A program made the position numbers and the translations under genes. 64,000 nt of DNA from assembly GCA_963850525.1 (NCBI GenBank), contig CAWKLQ010000012.1, forward strand, positions 124,001-188,000, read 5' to 3'. This DNA is from JAEMQF01 sp963850525 (GTDB taxonomy: Bacteria; Pseudomonadota; Gammaproteobacteria; Burkholderiales; Burkholderiaceae_C). Positions 22,276 through 31,307 of the stretch are shown here, in pieces. Each line of letters starts with the position of its first letter. The first letter of the stretch is position 1. The notes below the pieces were generated by a model, which made no database searches, was not told where the DNA came from, and saw only the letters and a program-made list of their open reading frames with translations.

Positions 22276-23316
22276 ATGCCCGCTCCCCCCGCCGCACCGA
22301 ATCCGCCCGACGACGCGCCGCCCGTCGCCCACCTCGACCTCAAGGCGCGGGTGCTCGTGTGGGGCGTGCTGTTGCTCATCGTCGCGTCGGCCGGATACGT
22401 GCTGTACGCGCGCGGCGCGTTCGAGCGCAAGCAGACGCTGGTGCTCGTGGCAGAGAACTCGGAGGGCGTCGTCGTCGGCCAGGACTTGACGTTTGCCGGC
22501 TTTGCGATCGGCCGGGTGAACCGCATCGAGCTCTCGGCCGAAGGCAACGCACGCATCGTGATCGACGTGCCCGTGAAAGACGCGCACTGGCTGCGCGAGT
22601 CGAGCGTCTTCACGATGGAAAGCGGGCTCGTGGGCGCGCCGAAGATTCGCGCCTTCACCGGCATGCTGACCGACGCACCGCTGCAGGACGGCGCGGTGCG
22701 CAAACTCTTGAGTGGCGACGCGGCCGCGGAAATCCCGAAAATGCTCGCCAGCGTGCGCGACCTGCTCGCCAACCTCACGGCGATGACGGGGCCTGATGCG
22801 CCACTCAACCAGACACTGCAGAACCTGCAGACGACGACGCAGAACCTGAACGGCCCGCGCGGCGCACTCGGCGTCGTGATGGGCGACGACACGGGCGCGC
22901 GCAAGCGTGTCGATTCGCTGCTCGGGCAAACGAACGCGCTGCTCGTGCGTCTGAACGGCGTGATCCAGCGCGCCGACGGCTTCGTGCAACGCGTCGACGG
23001 GCTGGCGCTGAAGGCCGATGGGCTGGTCGGCAAGGCCGACGCCCAGGTGTTCGGCGACGCCGGCGTGATGCCGGAGGCGCGCGCCACCGTCGTGCAACTG
23101 AACGGCTTGCTCGCCGACGCGCGCGGCAGTCTGAAAAAAGTCGACGCGCTGCTCGTCGAAGCGCAAGGCATCGCCGGCAACGCGCGCGAGGCGACTGTCG
23201 ACCTGGGGTCGTTGCGTGCCGAGGTCGAGGCGAGCCTGCGCAAGGTGGAACACCTGGTGAACGAAGTGAACCGCAAGTGGCCGTTCGCGCGCGATACCGA
23301 GATCAAGTTGCCATGA
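22276..23316 (+). CDS. MCE-domain (MlaD-like) protein
   Basis: A 346-residue protein with a single N-terminal span (about residues 29-48, VLVWGVLLLIVASAGYVLY), then one MCE domain (about 55-135: LVLVAENSEGVVVGQDLTFAGFAIGRVNRIEL). The remaining 200 residues are helical and rich in Ala, Leu and Asp, typical of the needle-like coiled coil of MCE proteins. It would form a hexameric lipid-binding ring in the periplasm attached to the MlaE permease. The stop overlaps the next start as ATGA. Confidence 0.88.
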   Translation: MPAPPAAPNPPDDAPPVAHLDLKARVLVWGVLLLIVASAGYVLYARGAFERKQTLVLVAENSEGVVVGQDLTFAGFAIGRVNRIELSAEGNARIVIDVPVKDAHWLRESSVFTMESGLVGAPKIRAFTGMLTDAPLQDGAVRKLLSGDAAAEIPKMLASVRDLLANLTAMTGPDAPLNQTLQNLQTTTQNLNGPRGALGVVMGDDTGARKRVDSLLGQTNALLVRLNGVIQRADGFVQRVDGLALKADGLVGKADAQVFGDAGVMPEARATVVQLNGLLADARGSLKKVDALLVEAQGIAGNAREATVDLGSLRAEVEASLRKVEHLVNEVNRKWPFARDTEIKLP

Positions 23317-24005
23317 GGCGCCGTCGCGTGGCCTCGCGCAGCGACGTTGCCGTGCGAGCCGTGGCGTGCGTCGGCAGCGCGCTGCTGCTCGCCGCGTGTG
23401 CCAACAACCCACCGCCGCCGGACTGGCAGATGAACGCGAAGGGCGCGCTCGAGCGTGCGACCGACGCCTACCTGTCGGGCAACGAGCGCGTCGAAGCCGC
23501 GGAGTTTGCGCGTGCCCGCGCCGAGCTCGCACGCACCGGCCGCGCCGACCTGCTGGCTCGCGCCGAATTGACGCGCTGCGCGGCACGTGTGGCGAGCCTG
23601 GTGTTCGACGATTGCCCGGGCTTTGCCGCGCTCGCGCAGGATGCCTCTCCTGCCGAGCGCGCCTACGCCGATTACCTCGCAGGCAAGAGCACAGGGCAGG
23701 ACGCCACCCTGTTGCCGCCGGCGCAGCGCGAAGTGGCCGAAGGCAAGAATGGGGCCGCCGCGCTGGGCCGCATCGACGATCCGCTCTCGCGTCTGGTCGC
23801 CGCAGGCGTCTTGTTGCGCACCGGCCGCGCCGAGCCGGCGTCGTTCGCGCTCGCGGTTCAGGCGGCGTCAAACCAAGGCTGGCGCCGGCCTTTGCTCGCC
23901 TGGTTGAACGTGCAACTGCAGCGCGCCGAGGCAGGCGGTGACGCCGTGGAGGCCGCGCGGCTGCGAAGAAGCATCGAACGCGTGACGGGCGGGTTGAAGC
24001 CGTGA
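23313..24005 (+). CDS. lipoprotein of the MCE operon
   Basis: A 230-residue protein starting at ATG 23313, overlapping the MCE stop by 4 bp. The Arg-rich N terminus and hydrophobic stretch end in the lipobox LLLAAC (Cys about 29). The mature protein is Ala-rich and almost wholly helical, with TPR-like character (ALERATDAYLSGNERVEAAEF). It probably acts in the periplasm beside the MCE ring, in the position where PqiC/MlaC-like accessory proteins are encoded in other systems, but it shows no clear homology to them. Confidence 0.7.
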   Translation: MRRRRVASRSDVAVRAVACVGSALLLAACANNPPPPDWQMNAKGALERATDAYLSGNERVEAAEFARARAELARTGRADLLARAELTRCAARVASLVFDDCPGFAALAQDASPAERAYADYLAGKSTGQDATLLPPAQREVAEGKNGAAALGRIDDPLSRLVAAGVLLRTGRAEPASFALAVQAASNQGWRRPLLAWLNVQLQRAEAGGDAVEAARLRRSIERVTGGLKP

Positions 24006-24185
24006 GAGCTAAAGGAGAGCTAAAGGGGCCAGGCTCGGGATTCCGAAAGGGGCCAGGCTCGGGATTCCGAAATTCCAAATAGGCTAGCGAGCTAAAGCGA
24101 GCTAAAGGGGCCAGGCTCGAGATTCCGAGGCTCGAGATTCCGAAATCCCACAACTAAAGGGGCCAGGCTCGAAATTCCACGACGA
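24006..24185. repeat. cluster of AAAGGGGCCAGGCTCG repeats
   Basis: Four near-identical units of AAAGGGGCCAGGCTCGNGATTCCG, plus one truncated unit, lie head to tail (about 24022, 24044, 24106, 24127 and 24155), separated by short variable spacers that contain GAGCTAAAG. Such GGGGCCAGGCTCG units are common as scattered REP-like sequences in betaproteobacteria, sometimes next to Y1-type REP transposases. No such transposase gene is here. Confidence 0.85.
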
Positions 24186-24249
24186 AATCGCATCCGAGTT
24201 GACTCCGGGTGAAGCCTCGCCCCTCGCTTGATGGGCGCGCTGCCGCAAG

Positions 24250-24786
24250 CTATGCAGCACCGGCGCGCCAGAAGGCTTCGTGCAGCGCCGCGATCTCGGC
24301 CTCCACTTCCCGCACCGGCCCCCACACGCGGAGCGCCTTCTGCCCACGTGCAAAGACGTCACGGCACGGCAGGTCCAGCGTCAGGTTCTCGGCGTGGTTT
24401 CCGGTGAGCGCGAGCAGGCGCGACTCGTTCATGCCGTAGACGAGCCGGCCGATATTCGCCCAGTATTGCGTTCCGGCGCACATGCAGCACGGCTCGACCG
24501 TCGTGTAGAGCGTGCAGCCCCACAGATAGTCGCTGCCGAAACGCTGCGCCGCGTCGCGCGCAAGCACGGCTTCCGCGTGGTTCACGCTGTCGACGTTGCC
24601 TTGCTCGATGAGCACGGTCCGGTGGTCGGGCGCGACGAGCACGGCGCCGAAGGGGTGGTGGCCGGCGTCGAGCGATCGTTTCGCCACGGCGTTGGCGGCG
24701 CGCAGATGCTGCTGCATCTGCTGCGCAGTCGGGTCGGCGCCGCCCGGCGCGATGGATGAAGACACGTTGTGTGATTCGGTCTTCAT
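24250..24786 (-). CDS. nucleoside/base deaminase (guanine deaminase-like)
   Basis: A 178-residue zinc deaminase: H70-A-E72 in SVNHAEAVLA, then E98-P-C-C-M-C103. The layout (HHPFGAVLVAPD, LYTTVEPCCMCAGTQYWANIGRLVYGM) is that of the CDA-fold guanine/nucleoside deaminases and differs from tRNA adenosine deaminase in its C terminus (VREVEAEIAALHEAFW). It probably deaminates a purine base. Its place at the end of the purine operon, 31 bp after the NCS1 permease, supports that. The start is ATG 24786. Confidence 0.85.
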   Translation of the reverse strand: MKTESHNVSSSIAPGGADPTAQQMQQHLRAANAVAKRSLDAGHHPFGAVLVAPDHRTVLIEQGNVDSVNHAEAVLARDAAQRFGSDYLWGCTLYTTVEPCCMCAGTQYWANIGRLVYGMNESRLLALTGNHAENLTLDLPCRDVFARGQKALRVWGPVREVEAEIAALHEAFWRAGAA

Positions 24787-24817
24787 GTCTTCGCGCAAGA
24801 CGGCACGTCGTACCGAC

Positions 24818-26272
24818 TTAAGCGGCTTTGGCCACCGCGCTGTGCGGCGCAAAGTTGCCGATCAACCAGTACACGCCGCCGCCGATCGCGACACCGAAGA
24901 ACCAGCCGTACAAACCCCACCACGACGGCAGCAGCGTCGTGAAATTCGGCAGGATGCTCGAGAACAGCGCGCCGACGCCGGTGGCGATCAACGCGTGCAC
25001 GTTCCAGCCGTTCTGATAGCGGTAGCGTCCGTTCTCCTGGTACAGCGCCTGCACGTCGATCTCGCCCTTGGCGATGAGGTAGTAGTCGACCAGGATCACG
25101 CCCAGCAGCGGCCCCATCGTCGCGCCTATCCCACCCACAAACGCGGCAGCGTTGCCTTCCCACGGTGCGAAGGGGTAGAGCACGAGGGCGATTCCGGCGG
25201 CGATGTAACCACCCTTCTTGAAGTCGATCTGCTTCGGAAACACGTTGGCGAAGTCGAACGCCGGCGAGACGAAGTTGGCGACGACGTTGATTCCCAGTGT
25301 CGCGACGGCGAACGTCAGTGCGGCGAGCGCCGCGAGGAACCAGCTGTCGAACTTGGCTGAGATCTGCTCCGGGTGCAGCAGCACTTCACCGTAGACCTTG
25401 AACGCGGCGATCGTCGTGATCCCGGCGACGAGCGAGAACAGGATCAGGTTGATCGGCAGGCCCCAGAGGTTGCCCTTGCGCACCGCGTCCTTGTCTTTCG
25501 CGTAGCGCGAGAAGTCGCAGAAGTTCAGATAGAGCGCAGCGAAGTAGGTGACCCAGGTTGCGCCCACCGCCATCAGCGCCCAGAACGAACCGGGCTCGCC
25601 GCTCACGCCTGCGTCCTTGGTCTTTTCGAGCAGCACGGCTTGCGGGATGCCGTGATCGAACGAGAAGCCGCCCGCCTTCACGCACAGGCCCACGGCGAGC
25701 ACGAGCATCGCGACCCACACCGCCGGGCCGGCCCAGTCCTGGAACTTGCGCACCGTTTCCATGCCGTTCTGGATGATGAGCAACTGCAGCGCCCAGACGA
25801 TCACGAAGCAGATGAACTCGAGCCCGGAGTGGCCGAGGAAATGCGTGCCCTTGTGGAACGCCATGAAGCTGTCGGTGCGCGTGAGCAGCGCGACGATGGC
25901 GCCTGACGCTGCCGCCGTCTGCGCGCCGTACCAGAAGCACGCAACCACCGCGCGCACGAGCGCCGGCAGGTTCGCACCCCAGACGCCGAACGAGGCGCGC
26001 GCGAGCACCGGGTAGGGCACACCGGTTTTCACGCCGGCGTAGCCGACGAGGTTCATCAGCGCGTAAATCACGAGCGAGCCGAGGCCGATCGCGACGATGA
26101 AGTTGAAGAAACTTCCGCAGAGCAAGAACAGACTCGCTGCGAGGTAATAACCCCACAGGCTGTGAACGTCGGAGGTCCAGACGTTGAAGATGCTGAAGGC
26201 GCCCCACCTGCGGTCTTTGGCGGGCGCCAGATCCTCGTTGTACAAGCGTGGCGACGGGTTGGAAATATCCAT
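24818..26272 (-). CDS. NCS1-family nucleobase/allantoin cation symporter
   Basis: A 484-residue transporter with about 12 spans. The N-terminal signature NEDLAPAKDRRWGAFSIFNVWTSD is diagnostic of the NCS1 family, followed by LWGYYLAASLFLL, GVPYPVLARASFGVWGANLP and WFYGAQTA-like sequence. Substrates include uracil, cytosine, hydantoins and allantoin; the neighbours favour allantoin or a purine base. ATG 26272 is preceded by CAGGAGACAACGACC. A longer frame reaching 26365 runs into the previous gene's end and is not used. Confidence 0.9.
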   Translation of the reverse strand: MDISNPSPRLYNEDLAPAKDRRWGAFSIFNVWTSDVHSLWGYYLAASLFLLCGSFFNFIVAIGLGSLVIYALMNLVGYAGVKTGVPYPVLARASFGVWGANLPALVRAVVACFWYGAQTAAASGAIVALLTRTDSFMAFHKGTHFLGHSGLEFICFVIVWALQLLIIQNGMETVRKFQDWAGPAVWVAMLVLAVGLCVKAGGFSFDHGIPQAVLLEKTKDAGVSGEPGSFWALMAVGATWVTYFAALYLNFCDFSRYAKDKDAVRKGNLWGLPINLILFSLVAGITTIAAFKVYGEVLLHPEQISAKFDSWFLAALAALTFAVATLGINVVANFVSPAFDFANVFPKQIDFKKGGYIAAGIALVLYPFAPWEGNAAAFVGGIGATMGPLLGVILVDYYLIAKGEIDVQALYQENGRYRYQNGWNVHALIATGVGALFSSILPNFTTLLPSWWGLYGWFFGVAIGGGVYWLIGNFAPHSAVAKAA

Positions 26273-26361
26273 GGTCGTTGTCTCCTGTGATGACTTGCGC
26301 TTTTTTTTGTCTTCTTTACGCTCCCTGGGGTTCGATGAAAAGTGCGGCCTCGAGACGCACA

Positions 26362-27585
26362 TCAAGCCAGCAATTCGTGCAAGGCGCGCGCCACGACTTT
26401 GGTCGCCCGGCGCAAGTCTTCGAGCACGATGTGCTCGTCGGCGCGCTTCGCGTTCGACTCGAGCACGGTGCGCGGCCCGGCGCCGTAGATGACGGCGGGA
26501 ATGCCGCGCTCGCAGAACAGGCGCACGTCGGTGTAAAGCGGCGAGCCCGACTCGGGAATCGGCTCGCCGAAGACGATGGCACCGTGACGCTGCAAGGCCT
26601 GCACGAGGGGTTTGTTGCCGGGCAGCGGCTTGAGCGGGTGTGCCATCAGCAGGCGCCGGATCTCGACGCGAATCCCCGGCACCGACGCCGCAGCCAGCGC
26701 GATCACCCGGCGCACATCGGCTTCCACGTCGGCGGGGACTTCTTCGGGAATCATGCGCCGGTCGATCTTCAACGTCACTTCGCCGGGAACGACGTTGGTG
26801 TTGGTGCCGCCCGCGATCTGCCCGACGTTGATGTACGGGTGCTTGATTCCCGCGACCTGCGACGTGACCGATTTGTACAGCGTGTTCTGCCGGTACAGCG
26901 CATTCAGGATCGCGGTCGCGCCTTGCAGTGCGTCGATGCCGGTGTCGGGAATCGCGGCGTGCGCCATTTTTCCGTGCACTTTCACTTCCAACTGCAGGCA
27001 GCCGTTGTGCGCGGTGATGACCTGGTAGCTGAAACCCGCGGCGATGAGCAGATCGGGTTTGATCGTGCCCTTGGCGAGCAGCAGGCCGGGGCCGAGTTCA
27101 CCGCCGAACTCTTCGTCATACGTGAAGAGCAGTTCGACCGCGCCTTTCAGCGGCGCCTTCAGGCTCTCCAGTGCGCGCACCGCAAACGTGTAGGTCGAGA
27201 AATCGCACTTGCTCACCGCCGCGGCGCGGCCGTAGAGCTTGCCGCCAATCACTTCGCCGCCGTACGGGTCGTGCGTCCAGCCGTCGCCCGGCGGCACGAC
27301 GTCGCCGTGCGCGTTGAGCATGATGGTCGGGCCCTTGCCGTAGGGGCGGCGCACGACCAGGTTGGTGAGCGACTGCAAGCCTGCGGCTCGCGCGTCGGCT
27401 TCGGGCACGGGGTGTTGCTCCGCGCTCAAGCCCATACCACTCAGCAGTTCGGCAGTGCGCTTGGCGTGCGGCGCGTTGTTGCCGGGCGGCGTGTCGGTGG
27501 GCACGCGCACGAGCTCCTGCAGGAAGCGCACCTGCTCGTCGAAATGCGCGTCGATCCAGGCGTCGAGTTGTTCGTGGGGGTTCAT
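26362..27585 (-). CDS. M20-family metallohydrolase (deacylase/peptidase)
   Basis: A 407-residue di-zinc hydrolase: the LNAHGDVVPPG motif (His and Asp ligands), then TYDEEFGGELGPG (catalytic Glu and ligand Glu), and a dimerisation lid domain (AHNGCLQLEVKVHGKMAHAAIPDTGIDAL). It resembles ArgE/DapE-like deacylases. It sits between uraD-allC and the NCS1 permease, so it may act on an amide or ureido intermediate related to purine or pyrimidine breakdown, but this is inferred only from place. The start at ATG 27585 is 24 bp after the allC stop. Confidence 0.85.
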   Translation of the reverse strand: MNPHEQLDAWIDAHFDEQVRFLQELVRVPTDTPPGNNAPHAKRTAELLSGMGLSAEQHPVPEADARAAGLQSLTNLVVRRPYGKGPTIMLNAHGDVVPPGDGWTHDPYGGEVIGGKLYGRAAAVSKCDFSTYTFAVRALESLKAPLKGAVELLFTYDEEFGGELGPGLLLAKGTIKPDLLIAAGFSYQVITAHNGCLQLEVKVHGKMAHAAIPDTGIDALQGATAILNALYRQNTLYKSVTSQVAGIKHPYINVGQIAGGTNTNVVPGEVTLKIDRRMIPEEVPADVEADVRRVIALAAASVPGIRVEIRRLLMAHPLKPLPGNKPLVQALQRHGAIVFGEPIPESGSPLYTDVRLFCERGIPAVIYGAGPRTVLESNAKRADEHIVLEDLRRATKVVARALHELLA

Positions 27586-27608
27586 CGGCAAGGTTTCCGA
27601 ATACAGGG

Positions 27609-29385
27609 TCAAGGTTCGGCGGCGAGGTTGTCGAGCAGGTGCATGAAGGCTTCGATTCCCAGCTGCATGTCGTCCGCCGTGCTCGATTCCAACGGGTTGT
27701 GGCTGATCCCCGCGTTCTCGCCGCGAACGAAAAGCATCGCCTGCGGCATCACTTCATGCAGCTTCATCGCGTCGTGGCCGGCGCCGCTGGGCATGCGGTA
27801 TACCGGCAGGCCCAGCGACTGCACGGCGCGCTCCCAGCGTGCCTGGAGCTTCGAGTCGCTCGGCGCGGCGGGTGCGCGCATGGTTTCTTCGAGCGAATGG
27901 CTCAGACCACGACGCTCGCAAATGTGCTTCAGCTGCGCGAGCACGTCGGCCGTGCACGCGTCGCGCACTTCGTTCGTCGTTGCGCGAATGTCGAGGCTGA
28001 ACTTGCAGCGCCCGGGAATCACGTTGATCGAACCGGCGGGAACTTCGAGCATGCCCATCGTGCCGACGAGTTCGGGAAACGCCGCGGCGCGCTTCTCGAC
28101 GTAAAGCGCCAGTTCGGCGACCGCCGTGGCGGCGTCGCGGCGCTGGTTCATCGGCGTCGTTCCCGCGTGGCTTGCCATGCCGTGCACTTCACCGAGGTAG
28201 CGCACGCTGCCGTTGATCGACGTGACGACGCCCAGCGGCAGGTGCAACTCGTTCAGCACCGGCCCCTGCTCGATGTGCACTTCGACAAAGCCGAGGTAAT
28301 CGCTCGGGTTGCGCCGCAGCGCGCGAATTGCCGCGAGCGTTGCCGGCCGTCCCGCGGCGCGCATCGCGTCGATCATCTTCACGCCGTCAGCGTCTTCCTG
28401 GTCCAGCCACTTCGCATCGAACTGGCCCACGAGCGCGCCCGAACCGAGAAAGGTGGCCTTGTAGCGCTGGCCTTCTTCTTCGGCGAAGCCGACCACCTCG
28501 AAGCCGAATGGCAGGCGCTGCCCCGCGCGCTGCAATTCGCGAACGCAGACGAGGGCGCAGAAAATGCCCAGGCGCCCGTCGTATTTGCCGCCATTGCGCA
28601 CCGTGTCGAAGTGGCTGCCCGTGAGCAGGCGCTTCGCCTTGGGGTCGGTGCCGTGATACACGCCGACGACGTTGCCCACGGCGTCGATGTTCACTTCGTC
28701 GAAGCCGCACTCCAGCATCCAGCGCTGCAATTGAACCTGGCACGCCTGGTGCGCGGGCGTGAGGTAGGTGACGGTGAGTTGCCCGTGCTCCTCGTAACCG
28801 GGGTCGCTGTGCTGGCTGAGCAACTCCGCGCAGTCCCACGCCTGCTGGCCCAAGCTCGGCTTGACGCCGAACTTGTCGTTCAAGCGGATCTCGGCGATGC
28901 GGTGGATGTTGCGCAGGTTCTCGGCAGCCTCGAAGTCCGGGTGGTTCGCGACGCGCCGCTCGAATGCGGCAATGATCTGCTCGCGGCTCAGGCCCGTGCC
29001 GCGCGGCCCGCGCACGGCGAGGATGAACGGGAACCCGAACTTGACGTTGTAGCGCGCGTTGAGAATCCTGGATTCTTGCGAACTGCGCTGGCGTGCAATC
29101 GGTCAGGCCTGCCTTGCCCTGCTCGTTGCTCGACTCTGCAGTGAGCGTGTTGCTGACCATCGCCTTGCCGGCAAGCTCCGGGTGGGCGCGCATCAGCGTC
29201 AACTGGGCTTCGCGCCCGGCGTCGCGCAATGCAACCGTAAAAGCGTGTTTCAGCGCGGCCAGGCTGGCGAAGGGGCGTTGCGCCAGAATCGCCTGCGCCA
29301 TCCACGGCGAATGTTCGTATGTGCCGTCCAGCAGCTCGACAAATTCGGCCGGCGACGCCGCGTTCAGTTGTGGCAACGTGAGCAT
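27609..29385 (-). pseudogene. fused OHCU decarboxylase / allantoate amidohydrolase, frameshifted
   Basis: The N-terminal part (from ATG 29385) is OHCU decarboxylase, UraD-like: LNAASPAEFVELLDGTYEHSPWMA, AHPELAGKAM, TDCTPAQFARIQ. A different frame then continues KFGFPFILAVRGPRGTGL and HRIAEIRLNDKFG (end of UraD), followed by a full AllC-type hydrolase with GSHFDTVRNGGKYDG, GFAEEEGQRY and VEVHIEQGPVL. The two would decarboxylate OHCU to S-allantoin and hydrolyse allantoate. The frame changes at about 29061-29066, where one extra base (a T on the coding strand, in CAGGATTCTCAAC) breaks it. The length is 592 codons plus one base, matching the known fused form. Confidence 0.88.
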
Positions 29386-29387
29386 CG

Positions 29388-30353
29388 TCACCTCCAGGTG
29401 AATGCCTTGGCGGCGTCGAAGGGAAACGTCGCGCGCCAGTGCCGGGCGATGTCGATGCGCCGGCACACCCAGACGCGGTCGTGCGCTGCGATATGGTCCA
29501 GAAAGCGCTGCAGCGCGACGATGCGCCCCGGCTTGCCGAGCAGGCGGCAGTGCATGCCCACGCTCATCATCTTCGGCCGATCTTGCCCTGCCGGGTCGCC
29601 TTCGGCGTAGAGCGCATCGAAGGTGTCGCGCAAGTAGGTGAAGAAGTGATCCGCCGTATTGAAGCCTTGCGGCGCGACGAAGCGCATGTCGTTCGCATCC
29701 AACGTGTAGGGAATGACGAGGTGCGGAACCGCCTGACCGTCGCTCTTGACCACCCGCAACCAGAACGGCAAGTCGTCGCCGTAGTAGTCGCTGTCGTACT
29801 CGTAGCCGCCGTGCTCGGCGACGAGGCGGCGCGTGTTCGGGCTGTCGCGGCCGGTGTACCAGCCGAGCGGCCACTCGCCGTCGGTCATCTCTTTCAAGAG
29901 GTGCGTCGCCTGCGCCATGTGCTCGCGCTCGAGCGCTTCGGGCAAGTGCTGGTAGTGGATCCAGCGCAGGCCGTGACTCGCGATTTCATGGCCCTGTTCG
30001 AGGAACGCGGCGAGCACGTCCGGGCAGCGCTGCAACGCCATGCCCACGCCGAACACGGTGAGCGGCAGACGCCGCGACTCGAACTCGCGCAGGATGCGCC
30101 ACACGCCGGCGCGCGAGCCGTATTCGTACATCGACTCCATCGACATGTGGCGCGCCTCGAACGCCTGCGCGCCGACGATCTCGGAGAGAAAAACTTCCGA
30201 CGCCTTGTCGCCGTGCAACACGCAGTTTTCGCCGCCCTCTTCGAAATTCAGGACGAATTGCACCGCGATCTTCGCGCGGCCCGGCCACTGCGCGTGCGGC
30301 ACGTCGCGGCCGTAACCCTTCAGGTCTCTGGCGTAGGGCGGGTTCGGGTTCAT
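29388..30353 (-). CDS. puuE: allantoinase PuuE (polysaccharide deacetylase fold)
   Basis: A 321-residue protein of the NodB/polysaccharide-deacetylase fold with the PuuE signature: YARDLKGYGRDVPHAQWPG, VQFVLNFEEGGENC, YEYGSRAGVWR, GHEIASHGLRWIHY and GWYTGRDSPNTRR. PuuE hydrolyses allantoin to allantoate without needing the classical amidohydrolase metal site. The gene ends 2 bp before the uraD start, so they are tightly coupled. The start is ATG 30353; the upstream TTG (MPTAM) is less likely. Confidence 0.92.
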   Translation of the reverse strand: MNPNPPYARDLKGYGRDVPHAQWPGRAKIAVQFVLNFEEGGENCVLHGDKASEVFLSEIVGAQAFEARHMSMESMYEYGSRAGVWRILREFESRRLPLTVFGVGMALQRCPDVLAAFLEQGHEIASHGLRWIHYQHLPEALEREHMAQATHLLKEMTDGEWPLGWYTGRDSPNTRRLVAEHGGYEYDSDYYGDDLPFWLRVVKSDGQAVPHLVIPYTLDANDMRFVAPQGFNTADHFFTYLRDTFDALYAEGDPAGQDRPKMMSVGMHCRLLGKPGRIVALQRFLDHIAAHDRVWVCRRIDIARHWRATFPFDAAKAFTWR

Positions 30354-30380
30354 GGCGGTGGGCAAGGGGTGGGGGAGGGC

Positions 30381-31121
30381 TCAACCGGAGCGAAGCACGG
30401 AATGAAGGTCCGGGCCACGCGGGTCCAGGCGCAGGTTGTTCTCGACGTGCAGCAGGTGCTGCTCCATCAGGCGCACCGCAGCGCGCACGTCGCGGCGCTC
30501 GATCGCGTCGACCAGCGCCACGTGCTCTTCCTGCGAGTGTTCCGCCGAGTGCGAAGACTGGTACATCAGGGCGATCAGCGAGCTGCGCGACAGCAGGTCG
30601 GCGAGCAGGTGCGCGAGCACGTCGTTGCCCGCCATGCGCGCGAGCACGGCGTGAAAGTCGGCGAGCAGCCGCGTGCGGCCGGGAACGTCGGTGCGGTGCA
30701 CGGCCTCGAGTTCGGCCTTCAGGTGCTGGCGCAGCTCGGCGATTTGTGCGTCGCTGATCGATTGGCAGAGGCGCCGCACGAGCGAGGTCTCGAGCATGCG
30801 CCGCACTTCGAACACCTGGCGCGCTTCGTCCACGCCCGGCTGCGCGACAAAAGCGCCGCGCGCCGGCTCGAGGCTCACCAGGTGATCCCGGCTCAACTGG
30901 TTCAGCGCCTGGCGCACGAGGGTGCGCGAGACCTTGAAGATGTCGGCGATGTTTTGCTCGGCGAGCTTGGTCCCGGGCATCAGGCGGCGCTCGACGATCG
31001 CCTCGGTGATCGAGTCGACGATGCGCTGCGTGCTGCCCACGTGCGGCAGCGCCGCAGCGACGCGCGCCCGGCGCGGCGCCTGCGGCGCGATCACTTGGAG
31101 GCTGGCGCGGCTGCGCGGCAC
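30381..31121 (-). CDS. GntR-family (FadR-type) regulator
   Basis: A 246-residue regulator starting at GTG 31121, with CAGGAGA 6 bp upstream. A winged helix (about residues 32-95: IVDSITEAIVERRLMPGTKLAEQ, FKVSRTLVRQALNQL) is followed by an all-helical FCD ligand domain with conserved Asp/His metal ligands (LLADFHAVLARMAGN, EEHVALVDAIERRD). It is first in the minus-strand purine operon and is divergent from uraH, so it very likely controls both directions in response to a purine-derived metabolite. A TGTATACA palindrome lies just upstream. Confidence 0.88.
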   Translation of the reverse strand: MPRSRASLQVIAPQAPRRARVAAALPHVGSTQRIVDSITEAIVERRLMPGTKLAEQNIADIFKVSRTLVRQALNQLSRDHLVSLEPARGAFVAQPGVDEARQVFEVRRMLETSLVRRLCQSISDAQIAELRQHLKAELEAVHRTDVPGRTRLLADFHAVLARMAGNDVLAHLLADLLSRSSLIALMYQSSHSAEHSQEEHVALVDAIERRDVRAAVRLMEQHLLHVENNLRLDPRGPDLHSVLRSG

Positions 31122-31155
31122 TTCGGGTTCTCCTGGGGGTGCGTTGTATGCGAGA

Positions 31156-31165
31156 GTGTATACAG
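31156..31165. promoter_or_regulatory. GTGTATACAG candidate GntR operator
   Basis: TGTATACA is a perfect 8-bp palindrome 36 bp upstream of the gntR start, in the divergent gntR/uraH spacer. FCD-type GntR regulators often bind sites with a GTATAC centre. The same core occurs twice in the palindrome at 20897. Confidence 0.45.
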
Positions 31166-31196
31166 TTTGGTCTCGCCCGCAAGGGGGGAGCCGAAC

Positions 31197-31291
31197 CGTC
31201 ATCCCGGCGAAAGTGCCACCCCGTACTTGCTACGGGGCCGGGATCCACGGCGCCCCGCGCAGGGTGGATCCCGGCGTGCGCCGGGATGACA
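31197..31291. repeat. palindromic repeat (variant with internal insertion)
   Basis: It opens with CGTCATCCCGGCGAAAGTG, carries a small hairpin around CCCCGTACTTGCTACGGGG, then GCCGGGATCCAC, and closes with GTGGATCCCGGCGTGCGCCG and GGATGACAT. It belongs to the same family as 19480 and 36941. Confidence 0.8.
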
Positions 31292-31307
31292 TGTCAAGGA
31301 GAGCCGC

